Source: Alphaproteobacteria bacterium (GTDB lineage: Bacteria; Pseudomonadota; Alphaproteobacteria; UBA11222). Taken from it: a stretch of 8,358 nucleotides of DNA. The first letter of the stretch is position 1, and the number at the start of each line of letters is the position of its first letter. Where the stretch lies: NCBI GenBank assembly GCA_003454415.1, contig DMKG01000057.1, positions 1-8,358 on the forward strand, given 5' to 3'. Below, piece by piece: positions 1-6,991 of the stretch. The notes beneath the pieces are model-generated. The model worked only from the letters and a program-made list of their open reading frames with translations, searched no databases and had not been told where the DNA came from. Position numbers and translations under genes: made by a program.

Positions 1-1
1 A

Positions 2-496
2 TGTAGCGGCGGCGGAAGCTTGCGCAAAGCTCGGCGCGCGACCGAAGAAAATTTAAAATATTTCGAACCCCGCCGCGTCCAGTTGGAGGCGCGCAACCTT
101 GAACTGCGTAAGGAAGCAGAACAGGTGGCCGCCAAAATGGACGGCGCCTCTTTCATCATCTTGCGGCAATCGGGTGAATCCGGAATGCTCTATGGCTCTG
201 TCAACAGCCGGGATATCGCCGCGGCCATGACCGAAGAAGGCTTCAGCGTCGGCCGCCAACAGGTTTCTCTGAGCCGGCAGATCAAGAATCTGGGTCTGCA
301 TGACGTTCGGATTGTCCTGCATCCGGAAGTCTCGGCAACTGTCGCGATCAATGTCGCGCGTTCCGCCGAAGAGGCGGAGCAGCAGGCGGCCGGCGTCAAC
401 GTGCTTCTGCGCGACGATGATGATGAAACGGCAGATGAGGAATGGTTCGAAGACGACGCCGATGCGGAGGATCTTAAGGCAGAAGGGGACGAATAA
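2..496 (+). CDS. rplI: 50S ribosomal protein L9, 5'-truncated by the window edge
   Basis: L9 binds 23S rRNA on the large ribosomal subunit near the base of the L1 stalk. The visible part starts in the long connecting helix ([12 protein letters not shown]) and continues through the whole C-terminal domain, including the family's [11 protein letters not shown] and [16 protein letters not shown] stretches. About 35 N-terminal residues, carrying the N-domain and the RNA-binding loop, lie outside the window. The TTG at 20 is only the first start-like codon in the fragment and is not the real start. The last 30 or so residues form a strongly acidic tail ([13 protein letters not shown]), longer than the 149-residue E. 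coli protein and common in alphaproteobacteria. The stop is TAA at 494-496. The reading frame stays open to base 2, but bases 2-19 read Cys-Ser-Gly-Gly-Gly-Ser, which does not match the usual Phe-Leu-Leu-Pro of L9. The family call is secure; only the left edge is doubtful. Confidence 0.95.
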   Translation, partial: CSGGGSLRKARRATEENLKYFEPRRVQLEARNLELRKEAEQVAAKMDGASFIILRQSGESGMLYGSVNSRDIAAAMTEEGFSVGRQQVSLSRQIKNLGLHDVRIVLHPEVSATVAINVARSAEEAEQQAAGVNVLLRDDDDETADEEWFEDDADAEDLKAEGDE

Positions 497-519
497 CGGG
501 ATCCTTACCTTGCTCCTTC

Positions 520-558
520 TTCCTGAATGAGGAATGAGAATTCCTGAATGAGGAATGA
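520..558. repeat. Two tandem copies of an 18-base repeat, each a small hairpin
   Basis: The sequence ttcctgaatgaggaatga occurs exactly at 520-537 and again at 541-558, a period of 21 bases. Each copy contains ttcct and aggaa separated by a 5-base loop (gaatg). The second copy gains one more pair (a540 with t556). The pair sits between the rplI stop and its terminator, so it would lie in the 3' untranslated RNA of the ribosomal-protein transcript. Function is unknown. It could be a processing or stability element, a protein-binding site, or a recent small duplication. Confidence 0.75.
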
Positions 559-595
559 AAAGGCCGGCGCCCCTGAACGCGACGGCCTTTATTTT
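559..595 (+). terminator. Rho-independent terminator after rplI
   Basis: A perfect 8-pair stem, aaaggccg at 559-566 with cggccttt at 583-590, is followed by a T-rich run (tttatttt, 588-595). Within the loop, gcg at 567-569 can pair with cgc at 578-580, which extends the stem past a 2-base bulge. It lies 62 bases after the rplI stop and before dnaB, so it probably ends the rpsF-rpsR-rplI type ribosomal-protein transcript. Its presence argues against the in-frame upstream ATG at 555 as the dnaB start. The stem is near-symmetric, but nothing is transcribed towards it on the other strand within this window. Confidence 0.8.
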
Positions 596-600
596 GTCAT

Positions 601-637
601 ATATCCACGACATACATTCTGTCCACAGTGGTAAAAT
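601..637 (+). promoter_or_regulatory. Candidate dnaB promoter region with DnaA-box-like sites
   Basis: This is the only AT-richer gap between the terminator and the dnaB start. It holds taaaat at 632-637, which matches 5 of 6 bases of the sigma-70 -10 consensus. The upstream acgaca at 607-612 is a weak -35 with a rather long 19-base spacer. Two 9-base stretches, atatccacg (601-609) and ctgtccaca (619-627), each match 7 of 9 bases of the DnaA box TTATCCACA in the same orientation, 18 bases apart. ccacagtgg at 623-631 is also a short palindrome. A promoter is expected here because a terminator precedes a long operon, but the exact elements are guesses. Confidence 0.3.
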
Positions 638-674
638 ATGGCCGGGGGCGAATCAGTCGGGATATTGTTTTGCC

Positions 675-2189
675 ATGTCATCCATTTCAGTGATTTCCGA
701 ATCCAGCGCTGGAAACGCGTCGTCCTTATCCGGCGACGCAGCTTACCGCACGCAGCCCAGCAATGTCGAAGCGGAGCAGGCGCTGCTGGGAGCCCTGCTG
801 GTGAACAATGACTGCTACCACCAGCTTTCCTCGTTTCTCGCGACAGAACATTTTTACGACCCGGTGCACCAGCGCATTTATGATGCGATGGTCACACTCA
901 TCAATCGTGGACTTCTGGCCAGCCCGATCACCCTGAAGAACTTTTTCGAGCGCGACGAGGGGCTGGCGGAAATCGGCGGGGCGCAATATCTTGCGCGGCT
1001 CGCGGGCAGCGCCACGGCGATCATCAATGCGGAATTTTATGGCAGGATCATCTATGACCTCGCCATCCGCCGCGGCCTGATCCGGCTGGGAGAAGATATC
1101 GTCAATCAGGCCTACGACGCCCCACCCTCCCTTTCCGCCGCCACGCAGATCGAGGAAGCCGAGGCCGGGCTATTCAATATGGCGGAGCGCGGCCGTTATG
1201 AGGGAGGCTTGCAACCCTTCAAATCAGCGCTGACCCAATCCATCGATGTCGCCGCCAGAGCCTATGCACGGGACGGGGGCCTTTCGGGCCTGTCAACCGG
1301 CTTTACCGATCTCGACCGGCTGCTGGGAGGGATGCACAATTCGGATCTGATCATTCTGGCGGGACGGCCCGCAATGGGAAAGACGGCGCTCGCCACCAAT
1401 ATCGCCTTTAACGCGGCAAAAGAACTGATGGAGGAATCCCGTAACGCAGGGGATCAGGACCAGAAGCCAGATCCGGGGGTTGTAGCCTATTTCTCGCTGG
1501 AAATGTCTTCCGAACAATTGGCCACCCGAATCCTCTCGGAGCAGTCCGAGATCACTTCGGAAAAAATCCGCCGCGGCCAGATCAGTGATGACGACTTCAA
1601 AAAACTGGTCGCCGCCAGCCAGGAACTATCGGAGCTGCCGCTTTTTATTGATGATACCGGCGCGCTGCAAATCAGCGCCCTCACGGCGCGGGCGCGGCGC
1701 ATCAAACGGCTGCACGGTTTGCGGCTCGTGGTGGTGGACTATCTGCAACTTGCGCGCGGCGGCCAGGCCGCCGATGCGGGCCGTGTACTGGAGATTTCCG
1801 CGATCACCCAGAGCCTGAAGGCCATGGCTAAGGAACTGAATGTTCCGGTGCTGGCGCTATCTCAATTATCGCGGCAGGTGGAAAGCCGGGAAGACAAGCG
1901 CCCGCAACTCTCCGATCTGCGGGAATCCGGTTCGATCGAACAGGACGCAGATGTGGTCGCGTTCGTTTTCCGTGAAGAATATTACGTGGAGAAAAGCCGT
2001 CCGCGCGAAGACAAACCCGAATACGCCAAATGGCAGGAAGAGATGGAACGCGTGCACGGGGTGGCGGAAATCATCATCGGGAAGCAGCGCCATGGCCCGA
2101 CCGGCACCGTGCGCCTCGCCTTCCGCAGCGAACTCACCAAATTCGACAATCTGGCGAAGGAAGGTTATCCGGCCTATCCCGGAACGTAA
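675..2189 (+). CDS. dnaB: Replicative DNA helicase DnaB
   Basis: DnaB is the hexameric ATP-driven 5'-3' helicase that unwinds DNA at the replication fork and recruits primase. The 504-residue product has the N-terminal domain (about 27-130, starting PSNVEAEQALLGALL), a linker, and a RecA-like ATPase domain. Walker A is GRPAMGKT (230-237, Lys236), the SLEM motif is at 274-277, Walker B is VVVDYLQL (Asp355), then LSQLSRQVE, and the arginine-finger segment is KQRHGPTG (Lys470, Arg472). Compared with E. coli DnaB there are two hydrophilic insertions, about 15 residues after Walker A (251-268) and about 20 residues before the finger (440-461). From memory these are usual in alphaproteobacteria. 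The ATG at 675 is preferred to the in-frame ATG at 555, which lies within the repeat and at the edge of the terminator and adds 40 residues with no family match. The ribosome-binding site is weak (cggga, 12 bases upstream). No intein is present. alr starts 6 bases after the TAA stop. Confidence 0.97.
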   Translation: MSSISVISESSAGNASSLSGDAAYRTQPSNVEAEQALLGALLVNNDCYHQLSSFLATEHFYDPVHQRIYDAMVTLINRGLLASPITLKNFFERDEGLAEIGGAQYLARLAGSATAIINAEFYGRIIYDLAIRRGLIRLGEDIVNQAYDAPPSLSAATQIEEAEAGLFNMAERGRYEGGLQPFKSALTQSIDVAARAYARDGGLSGLSTGFTDLDRLLGGMHNSDLIILAGRPAMGKTALATNIAFNAAKELMEESRNAGDQDQKPDPGVVAYFSLEMSSEQLATRILSEQSEITSEKIRRGQISDDDFKKLVAASQELSELPLFIDDTGALQISALTARARRIKRLHGLRLVVVDYLQLARGGQAADAGRVLEISAITQSLKAMAKELNVPVLALSQLSRQVESREDKRPQLSDLRESGSIEQDADVVAFVFREEYYVEKSRPREDKPEYAKWQEEMERVHGVAEIIIGKQRHGPTGTVRLAFRSELTKFDNLAKEGYPAYPGT

Positions 2190-2195
2190 TGATTC

Positions 2196-3341
2196 ATGAT
2201 GCGCAAAAAACCTTCTCCGTCTGCGGCGCCTGTTCCAGATAGCGCCGTACATGGGGCCCGGCTGGTGATCAAGCTTGACGCCATTGCCGCAAATTACCGC
2301 AGGATCGCAGCGCTCGCCGCCCCCGCGCAGGCGTCTGCCGTCGTAAAAGCCGACGCCTATGGCCTTGGTCTTGCGCCTGTCGCGCTGCGTCTTGCAAAGG
2401 CCGGATGCAGGACTTTCTTTGTCGCCCATTATGCCGAGGGCGTGGCGCTGCGCGCGCTTTTACCCCAGGCGCGGATTTATATCCTGCACGGCCTGCCCGA
2501 AAACATGGCGGAGCTTTACCTCGCCAGCCGGCTGCAGCCTGTGCTGAACACACTCGAAGAGATCGCGCTGTGGCGCGAATCCAATGCAGGACTGGCGTCC
2601 GGCGCCATCCTGAATTTCGACATCGGCATGACGCGGCTGGGCCTAAGCCGGCGTGACGCCGGCAGACTCTCCGGAGAGCCAGCACTTCTGGAAGGGATCC
2701 GGATCGATTATCTGATGGCGCATCTGTCCTGCGCCGATGAGCCGGACCATCCCCTTAACGCGCGCCAGCTTGCAGCCTTCAACCAGATCAGGGAGCTGTT
2801 TCCCGGCGTTCCGGCAAGCCTCGCGAACACGGCGGGCGTCTTGCTGGGGCCGCAATACTGCTTCGATCTGATCCGCCCGGGAATCGGACTCTATGGCGGC
2901 AGTCCCGTCATTGGAGGGAAGTCCGCTTTCGAGAATGTCGTGGTTCTTACCGCCAGGATCCTTCAGGTCCAGGAAGTTGACAGCGGCGATTATGTGGGCT
3001 ACGGCGCTACCTATCGGACCGAGGGCCCCGCCCGCATCGCGGTGGCGGGGATAGGTTATGCGGATGGATATATGCGCGCCATGGGCAATTCCGGCGCTGG
3101 CGCCATTGGGGAATATAAAGTTCCCTGTGTTGGTGTGGTTTCCATGGATTTATGCACTTTTGACGTCACCCATTTGCCAGCGGGGCTTTGCCGCCCAGGC
3201 GGGGAGATCGAATTGATCGGGCCGAACGCAACCCTCGCGCAGGCGGCGCAGGCGGCGCATACCATAGATTATGAACTGCTCACCCGTCTCGGCGGACGTT
3301 TTACGCGCAGTTACACCGGCGAGGGCGGCAGCCACATATGA
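2196..3341 (+). CDS. alr: Alanine racemase (PLP-dependent)
   Basis: Alr interconverts L- and D-alanine in the cytoplasm, supplying D-Ala for peptidoglycan. The 381-residue length is normal. An N-terminal PLP barrel carries VVKADAYGLG with the PLP-binding Lys51. DIGMTRLGL contributes Arg147 (substrate carboxylate) and RPGIGLYG contributes Arg227 (pyridine nitrogen). The C-terminal beta domain has VGYGATYR with the second catalytic base Tyr269, IGYADGY with Tyr288, and SMD with Met317 and Asp318. Roles are assigned by alignment from memory to the Geobacillus enzyme. One oddity is Val314, where most family members have Arg (usual GRVxMD, here GVVSMD). The first 20 residues are a Pro/Ala-rich extension. 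ATG codons at 2196 and 2199 are consecutive and either could start the protein; no strong ribosome-binding site is seen. The TGA stop overlaps the mlaE ATG (ATGA at 3338-3341), which suggests translational coupling. It could be a catabolic racemase (DadX), but the context favours the biosynthetic one. Confidence 0.95.
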   Translation: MMRKKPSPSAAPVPDSAVHGARLVIKLDAIAANYRRIAALAAPAQASAVVKADAYGLGLAPVALRLAKAGCRTFFVAHYAEGVALRALLPQARIYILHGLPENMAELYLASRLQPVLNTLEEIALWRESNAGLASGAILNFDIGMTRLGLSRRDAGRLSGEPALLEGIRIDYLMAHLSCADEPDHPLNARQLAAFNQIRELFPGVPASLANTAGVLLGPQYCFDLIRPGIGLYGGSPVIGGKSAFENVVVLTARILQVQEVDSGDYVGYGATYRTEGPARIAVAGIGYADGYMRAMGNSGAGAIGEYKVPCVGVVSMDLCTFDVTHLPAGLCRPGGEIELIGPNATLAQAAQAAHTIDYELLTRLGGRFTRSYTGEGGSHI

Positions 3342-4117
3342 GGGAATGGAATTTTTTAGCGATTATCGGCCGTCTGTTCATCGGCTTTCTCGCCAGTATC
3401 GGACATCTGCTGTTATTTACGGCCCACACGCTCAGACATTTATTTACGCCCCCGTTTTTCTGGCGCATCACCTTTCGGCAGATGCTGCGTATCGGCTATT
3501 TCTCACTGCCGGTGGTGGGGTTGACCGCAATTTTCACGGGCGCCGTTCTCGCTTTGCAAATCTATGTCGGCGGATCGCGTTTCAATGCGGAAAGCTTCGT
3601 CGGTCAGGTGGTGGTGATTTCCATGGTGCGGGAACTGGGACCGGTTCTCGCGGCGCTGATGCTGGCGGGAAGGGTCTCTTCCGCCATCGCCGCAGAAATC
3701 GGCACCATGCGGGTGACCGAACAGATCGACGCGCTGACGACGCTGGCGACCAATCCGTTCAAATATCTGGTGGCGCCGCGGCTGATCGCCGCAACCGTGA
3801 CCCTTCCTTTACTGGTGCTGATCGCCGATATTATCGGGGTGATGGGCGGCTTTCTGGCGGCGACTCAGCGTCTTGGCCTTAACGCGGGCGTCTACATGAA
3901 AAGCACCATCGACGTGCTTGAAATGGAGGATGTGACCTCGGGCCTGACCAAGGCGGCGGTGTTTGGCTTTCTGATCGCGCTGATGGGCTGCTATCATGGC
4001 TATAACAGCCGGGGCGGCGCGCAGGGCGTGGGCGCCGCCACCACCGATGCGGTGGTTTCGGCATCGGTGCTGATCCTGCTGTTCAACTATATTCTTACCG
4101 ACTTCTTCTTTTCGTGA
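3338..4117 (+). CDS. mlaE: MlaE-family ABC transporter permease (phospholipid transport)
   Basis: This is the inner-membrane permease of an Mla-type ABC transporter, which moves phospholipids between the inner and outer membranes and keeps the outer leaflet asymmetric. The 259-residue protein has an amphipathic N-terminal helix (about 10-36) and membrane segments at roughly 52-78, 89-118, 148-176, 204-220 and 237-257. The family core is very clear: VRELGPVLAALMLAGRVSSAIAAEIG (98-122) followed by TMRVTEQIDAL, and later GYNSRGGAQGVGAATTDAVV (221-240). Length is typical. The ATG overlaps the alr stop by 4 bases and has a good ribosome-binding site (gagggcgg, 3321-3328, spacing 9). mlaF follows after 6 bases in the same frame, so the two are certainly a pair. 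The substrate is inferred from the family; sterol or other lipid transport by a related Mce-type system cannot be excluded. Confidence 0.92.
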   Translation: MREWNFLAIIGRLFIGFLASIGHLLLFTAHTLRHLFTPPFFWRITFRQMLRIGYFSLPVVGLTAIFTGAVLALQIYVGGSRFNAESFVGQVVVISMVRELGPVLAALMLAGRVSSAIAAEIGTMRVTEQIDALTTLATNPFKYLVAPRLIAATVTLPLLVLIADIIGVMGGFLAATQRLGLNAGVYMKSTIDVLEMEDVTSGLTKAAVFGFLIALMGCYHGYNSRGGAQGVGAATTDAVVSASVLILLFNYILTDFFFS

Positions 4118-4123
4118 CGCAGG

Positions 4124-4906
4124 ATGCATTCCGCCAGCATACCGATGATTTCTGTTCATGGATTACACAAACGCTTTGGCGCGAACCAGGTGCTGGCCGG
4201 CATCGATCTGGAGGTGGAACGCGGCAAATCCCTGGTCATCATCGGCGCGTCCGGCTCCGGCAAGTCCGTGACCCTGAAATGCATCCTTGGGCTGATCAAA
4301 CCCGACAGCGGCAGCATCCGCATCGGCGGTCAGGAAGTCACCGGCCTTAGCGGCGCCAGACGGGAAGCCTATCTGGCGAAAATCGGCATGCTGTTTCAGG
4401 GGGCCGCCCTTTTCGACTCCATGAGCGTCTGGGAAAATGTCGCCTTCGGCCTGATACAGGCCAGGGGCATGCCGGTGCGTCAGGCGCGGGAAAAAGCATT
4501 GGCCGCCATGGAAAAAGTAGGGCTGGACGCTTCCATCGCGGACATGAACCCGGCTGAACTTTCAGCCGGAATGCAGAAACGCGCCGGCCTCGCCCGCGCC
4601 ATTGCGCCCGAGCCGGAGATCCTGTTTTTCGATGAACCCACCACCGGCCTTGACCCCATCATGTCCGGCGTCATCAACGAGCTGATCGTCGAACGCGTCC
4701 GCGACCTGGGTGCGACAGCGCTGACCATCACCCATGACATGGAAAGCGCGCGCCGCATCGGTGACAGCATCGCCCTGATCTATCAGGGCCGGATCGCCTG
4801 GTGCGGCCCCTCTGACCGGATCGATGATTGTGGCGAACCACATGTGGATCAGTTCATCAACGCCAGAGTGGAAGGTCCCTTCACCGCTGACCTTCTGCGG
4901 CGGTGA
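4124..4906 (+). CDS. mlaF: MlaF-family ABC transporter ATP-binding protein
   Basis: This is the cytoplasmic ATPase that powers the MlaE permease. The 260-residue sequence has Walker A GASGSGKS (41-48), the Q-loop at Gln92 (MLFQGAALFDSM, a pattern typical of MlaF), the ABC signature LSAGMQKRAGLARAI (146-160), Walker B ILFFDEPTTGLDP (Asp170, Glu171) and the H-loop His204 in ITHDM. The signature reads LSAGM where MlaF normally has LSGGM. That change is tolerated in other ABC ATPases such as CcmA, so the enzyme should be active. The start is uncertain. ATG 4124 lies 6 bases after the mlaE stop with an agg touching it. ATG 4145 (MISVHGLHKRFG) matches the usual family N-terminus better but has no clear ribosome-binding site. 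The 3' end overlaps a possible GTG start of radA. No mlaD, mlaC or mlaB gene adjoins the pair, so the substrate-binding partners must be encoded elsewhere. Confidence 0.93.
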   Translation: MHSASIPMISVHGLHKRFGANQVLAGIDLEVERGKSLVIIGASGSGKSVTLKCILGLIKPDSGSIRIGGQEVTGLSGARREAYLAKIGMLFQGAALFDSMSVWENVAFGLIQARGMPVRQAREKALAAMEKVGLDASIADMNPAELSAGMQKRAGLARAIAPEPEILFFDEPTTGLDPIMSGVINELIVERVRDLGATALTITHDMESARRIGDSIALIYQGRIAWCGPSDRIDDCGEPHVDQFINARVEGPFTADLLRR

Positions 4907-4911
4907 GTGGC

Positions 4912-4918
4912 GGAAAGG
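4912..4918 (+). promoter_or_regulatory. Ribosome-binding site deciding the radA start
   Basis: ggaaagg lies 5 bases before the ATG at 4924. It supports that codon over the in-frame GTG at 4903, which overlaps the mlaF stop (GTGA) and adds seven residues ahead of the usual RadA N-terminus. Confidence 0.55.
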
Positions 4919-4923
4919 CGGTC

Positions 4924-6303
4924 ATGGCCCGAACTCCGCAACACTTTGTCTGTCAGTCCTGCGGCGCCGTCAGCGCCAAATGGGCCGGGCGCTGCGAAGC
5001 CTGCAACGCCTGGAACAGTATCAGCGAGGAAGCCGCCGAAGGCCTTTCTCCCGGGCAGGAAATCAGGCGCGGACGGCGGATCAAGCTTCTGTCCCTGTCA
5101 GGCAGTGAAGCCGAAGCGCCCCGCCTGTGTTCCGGCATTGCGGAATTCGACCGGGTGTGCGGCGGCGGATTGATGCCTGGTTCCGCATTGCTGGTAGGGG
5201 GCGATCCCGGAATCGGGAAATCCACCCTGCTGTTACAGGCGGCGGCGGCGCTGGCGCAGCGCGGAATACGGGCGCTGTATATTTCCGGCGAAGAGTCCGT
5301 GGCGCAGATCCGGCTGCGCGCCAAACGCATGGAGGTTCAGGAAACGGACGTAGAGCTTGGGGTTGAAACCAGGCTCGGCAATATTCTCGCAACCATAGAA
5401 ACGCAGGCGCAATCCAACCCCAGCGTGATCATCATCGACTCGATCCAGACCATGATGAGCGATGTCATCGAAGCGGCGGCCGGAACGGTGACGCAATTGC
5501 GCGCCAGCGCGCAGGAACTGGTGCGGGTGGCGAAGCGAACCGGCGCAGTCGTTATCATGGTGGGCCATGTCACGAAGGAAGGCCAGATCGCCGGGCCGCG
5601 CGTCATCGAGCATATGGTGGACACCGTGCTCTATTTCGAGGGCGACCGGGGTCATCAGTTCCGCATTCTGCGCGCGGTCAAGAACCGTTTTGGCCCGACA
5701 GATGAAATCGGTGTTTTCGAAATGACGGGAACAGGGCTTCGTCAGGTGGAAAACCCCTCCGCCCTGTTCCTGGCGGGGCGGCAGCAGGACGTCACTGGCT
5801 CCGTGGTATTCGCGGGCGTCGAAGGCACCCGCCCGCTGCTGGTGGAAATCCAGGCGCTTACAGCCCCCTCCAGCCTGGGCACGCCGCGCCGCACCGTGGT
5901 CGGCTGGGACAGCGGCAGGCTCTCCATGGTCATTGCGGTGCTGGAAGCCCGCTGCGGGTTGCGGCTGGGGGCGAACGACGTCTATCTCAATGTCGCCGGA
6001 GGCTTGCGCATCAGCGAACCGGCCGCCGACCTTGCGGTGGCCGCCGCCCTCACCTCTTCCCATACGGGCGTGGCGCTTCCGCAAAACACGGTCGTCTTTG
6101 GCGAAATCAGCCTGTCAGGGGAAATCCGCCCGGTCGCCCAGACCGATGCGCGGCTAAAAGAGGCGGCCAAACTTGGTTTTACCCATGCCATCACTCCAGC
6201 GGGAAACGCCAGCGGCCAGACTGTGATTAAACTTGACGAGATACCCCTATTGGCCCAACTGGTGGAAGACTTTCAGGCCCGGAGCGATTCGCTCGATCCT
6301 TGA
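4924..6303 (+). CDS. radA: DNA repair protein RadA (Sms)
   Basis: RadA is a RecA-related, DnaB-like ATPase that promotes branch migration and processing of recombination intermediates. From ATG 4924 it has 459 residues, the normal length. In order it shows a four-cysteine zinc finger (Cys10, 13, 24, 27; FVCQSCG and GRCEAC), Walker A GGDPGIGKST (Lys99, Ser100), Walker B VIIIDSIQT (Asp172), the RadA-specific KNRFG motif (253-257), and a C-terminal Lon-protease-like domain (about 285-450). That domain is a structural relative of Lon and is not expected to be proteolytic. All landmark residues are present. ATG 4924 is chosen because MARTPQHFVCQSCG matches the common RadA N-terminus and has a ribosome-binding site. 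GTG at 4903 would give 466 residues. cvpA follows after 9 bases. Confidence 0.96.
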   Translation: MARTPQHFVCQSCGAVSAKWAGRCEACNAWNSISEEAAEGLSPGQEIRRGRRIKLLSLSGSEAEAPRLCSGIAEFDRVCGGGLMPGSALLVGGDPGIGKSTLLLQAAAALAQRGIRALYISGEESVAQIRLRAKRMEVQETDVELGVETRLGNILATIETQAQSNPSVIIIDSIQTMMSDVIEAAAGTVTQLRASAQELVRVAKRTGAVVIMVGHVTKEGQIAGPRVIEHMVDTVLYFEGDRGHQFRILRAVKNRFGPTDEIGVFEMTGTGLRQVENPSALFLAGRQQDVTGSVVFAGVEGTRPLLVEIQALTAPSSLGTPRRTVVGWDSGRLSMVIAVLEARCGLRLGANDVYLNVAGGLRISEPAADLAVAAALTSSHTGVALPQNTVVFGEISLSGEIRPVAQTDARLKEAAKLGFTHAITPAGNASGQTVIKLDEIPLLAQLVEDFQARSDSLDP

Positions 6304-6312
6304 ACTGGCGGA

Positions 6313-6951
6313 ATGGACAACTGGCCCATCAATCCTTTTGACACGATAGTGTTCCTGACCCTGTTGGTGTCAGGGGGACTGGCGTTTCTGCGCGGTTTCA
6401 CCCGTGAAGTTCTGTCCCTGACGGCATGGGCGGGCGCGGCTGTGCTCGCCTATCTGTTTTTTCCTTCTGTACGGCCCCTCTCCCATCAGTTCATCGCGAC
6501 GGGCTGGCTTGCTGATGCTGCGGCCGTGCTGGGCGTTTTCATCCCGGCTCTGATCGTTCTATGGCTGATGAGCCACGCCATTTCACAGCGGGTGAAAACC
6601 TCCGCCATCGGCGCGCTGGACCACACCCTTGGTTTCATATTCGGCCTTGGACGGGGCGCGGTGATTGTGGTGATCCTGTTTCTCGGACTGGGCTGGCTGA
6701 TGCCGATGGAGCCCGAAGCGCCAGACTGGGTTGGCAAGGCGCGCACCCTGCCACTTGTGCAAGGCGCCGCTGACTGGCTGACAGGACTGGGTGGTAGCGG
6801 CGAGGCTTTAAAGACCGACAGAAAACCCCTATCTGATATATTCACCCCACCGGCTTCGAATGGTCCTGACAGCCCCCCGCAAACGGGCTATAAACCATCC
6901 GAACGGCAAGCTCTGGAAAAGCTGATTGATGACGGCAATGCTTCCCGGTAA
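6313..6951 (+). CDS. cvpA: CvpA family inner-membrane protein
   Basis: CvpA is a small inner-membrane protein, named in E. coli for colicin V production and linked there to envelope stress such as bile tolerance; its molecular activity is unknown. The 212-residue product has four predicted membrane segments at about 10-27, 32-51, 65-88 and 102-129. Family hallmarks are visible: GFTREVLSLTAWAGA (28-42) between the first two segments and the LDHTLGFIFGLGRG pattern (102-115) at the fourth. After residue 130 comes a soluble, Pro- and Gly-rich tail ending in a charged segment (YKPSERQALEKLIDD) of the kind seen in alphaproteobacterial members. A gcgga touches the ATG. The position directly before purF is conserved between E. 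coli and alphaproteobacteria, but a mechanistic link to purine synthesis has not been shown. Confidence 0.9.
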   Translation: MDNWPINPFDTIVFLTLLVSGGLAFLRGFTREVLSLTAWAGAAVLAYLFFPSVRPLSHQFIATGWLADAAAVLGVFIPALIVLWLMSHAISQRVKTSAIGALDHTLGFIFGLGRGAVIVVILFLGLGWLMPMEPEAPDWVGKARTLPLVQGAADWLTGLGGSGEALKTDRKPLSDIFTPPASNGPDSPPQTGYKPSERQALEKLIDDGNASR

Positions 6952-6991
6952 TGGTTCGCCAGATGAAATGGCGGCGTTTACGGACACGTCA

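Noticed and set aside
53..613. A 186-residue open frame on the - strand over rplI.
   Set aside because: It is antisense to a clear ribosomal-protein gene, runs through the terminator, and has no recognisable motif.
594..618. ttgtca at 594-599 with tacatt at 613-618 as a promoter.
   Set aside because: The 13-base spacer is too short for a sigma-70 promoter, and the first element overlaps the terminator T-run.
555..674. A 40-residue N-terminal extension of DnaB from the ATG at 555.
   Set aside because: The ATG sits inside the second repeat copy and next to the terminator stem, and the added residues do not resemble DnaB. The ATG at 675 gives a normal N-terminus.
1866..2429. A 187-residue open frame on the - strand over the dnaB-alr junction.
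   Set aside because: It is antisense to two conserved genes and has a low-complexity Arg run. Nothing supports expression.
3271..3882. A 203-residue + strand frame over the end of alr and most of mlaE.
   Set aside because: It is an out-of-frame shadow, rich in Arg and Gly with no motif. MlaE in the other frame is clearly the real gene.
5233..6084. A 283-residue open frame on the - strand over radA.
   Set aside because: It is a long antisense frame in GC-rich coding DNA, His/Arg/Gly-rich with no domain. It mirrors the codon bias of radA.
6929..6967. Earlier purF starts at 6929 or 6938 that overlap cvpA.
   Set aside because: They are in frame but have no ribosome-binding site and would add up to 21 residues to a propeptide that is normally short. 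They were kept only as alternatives.
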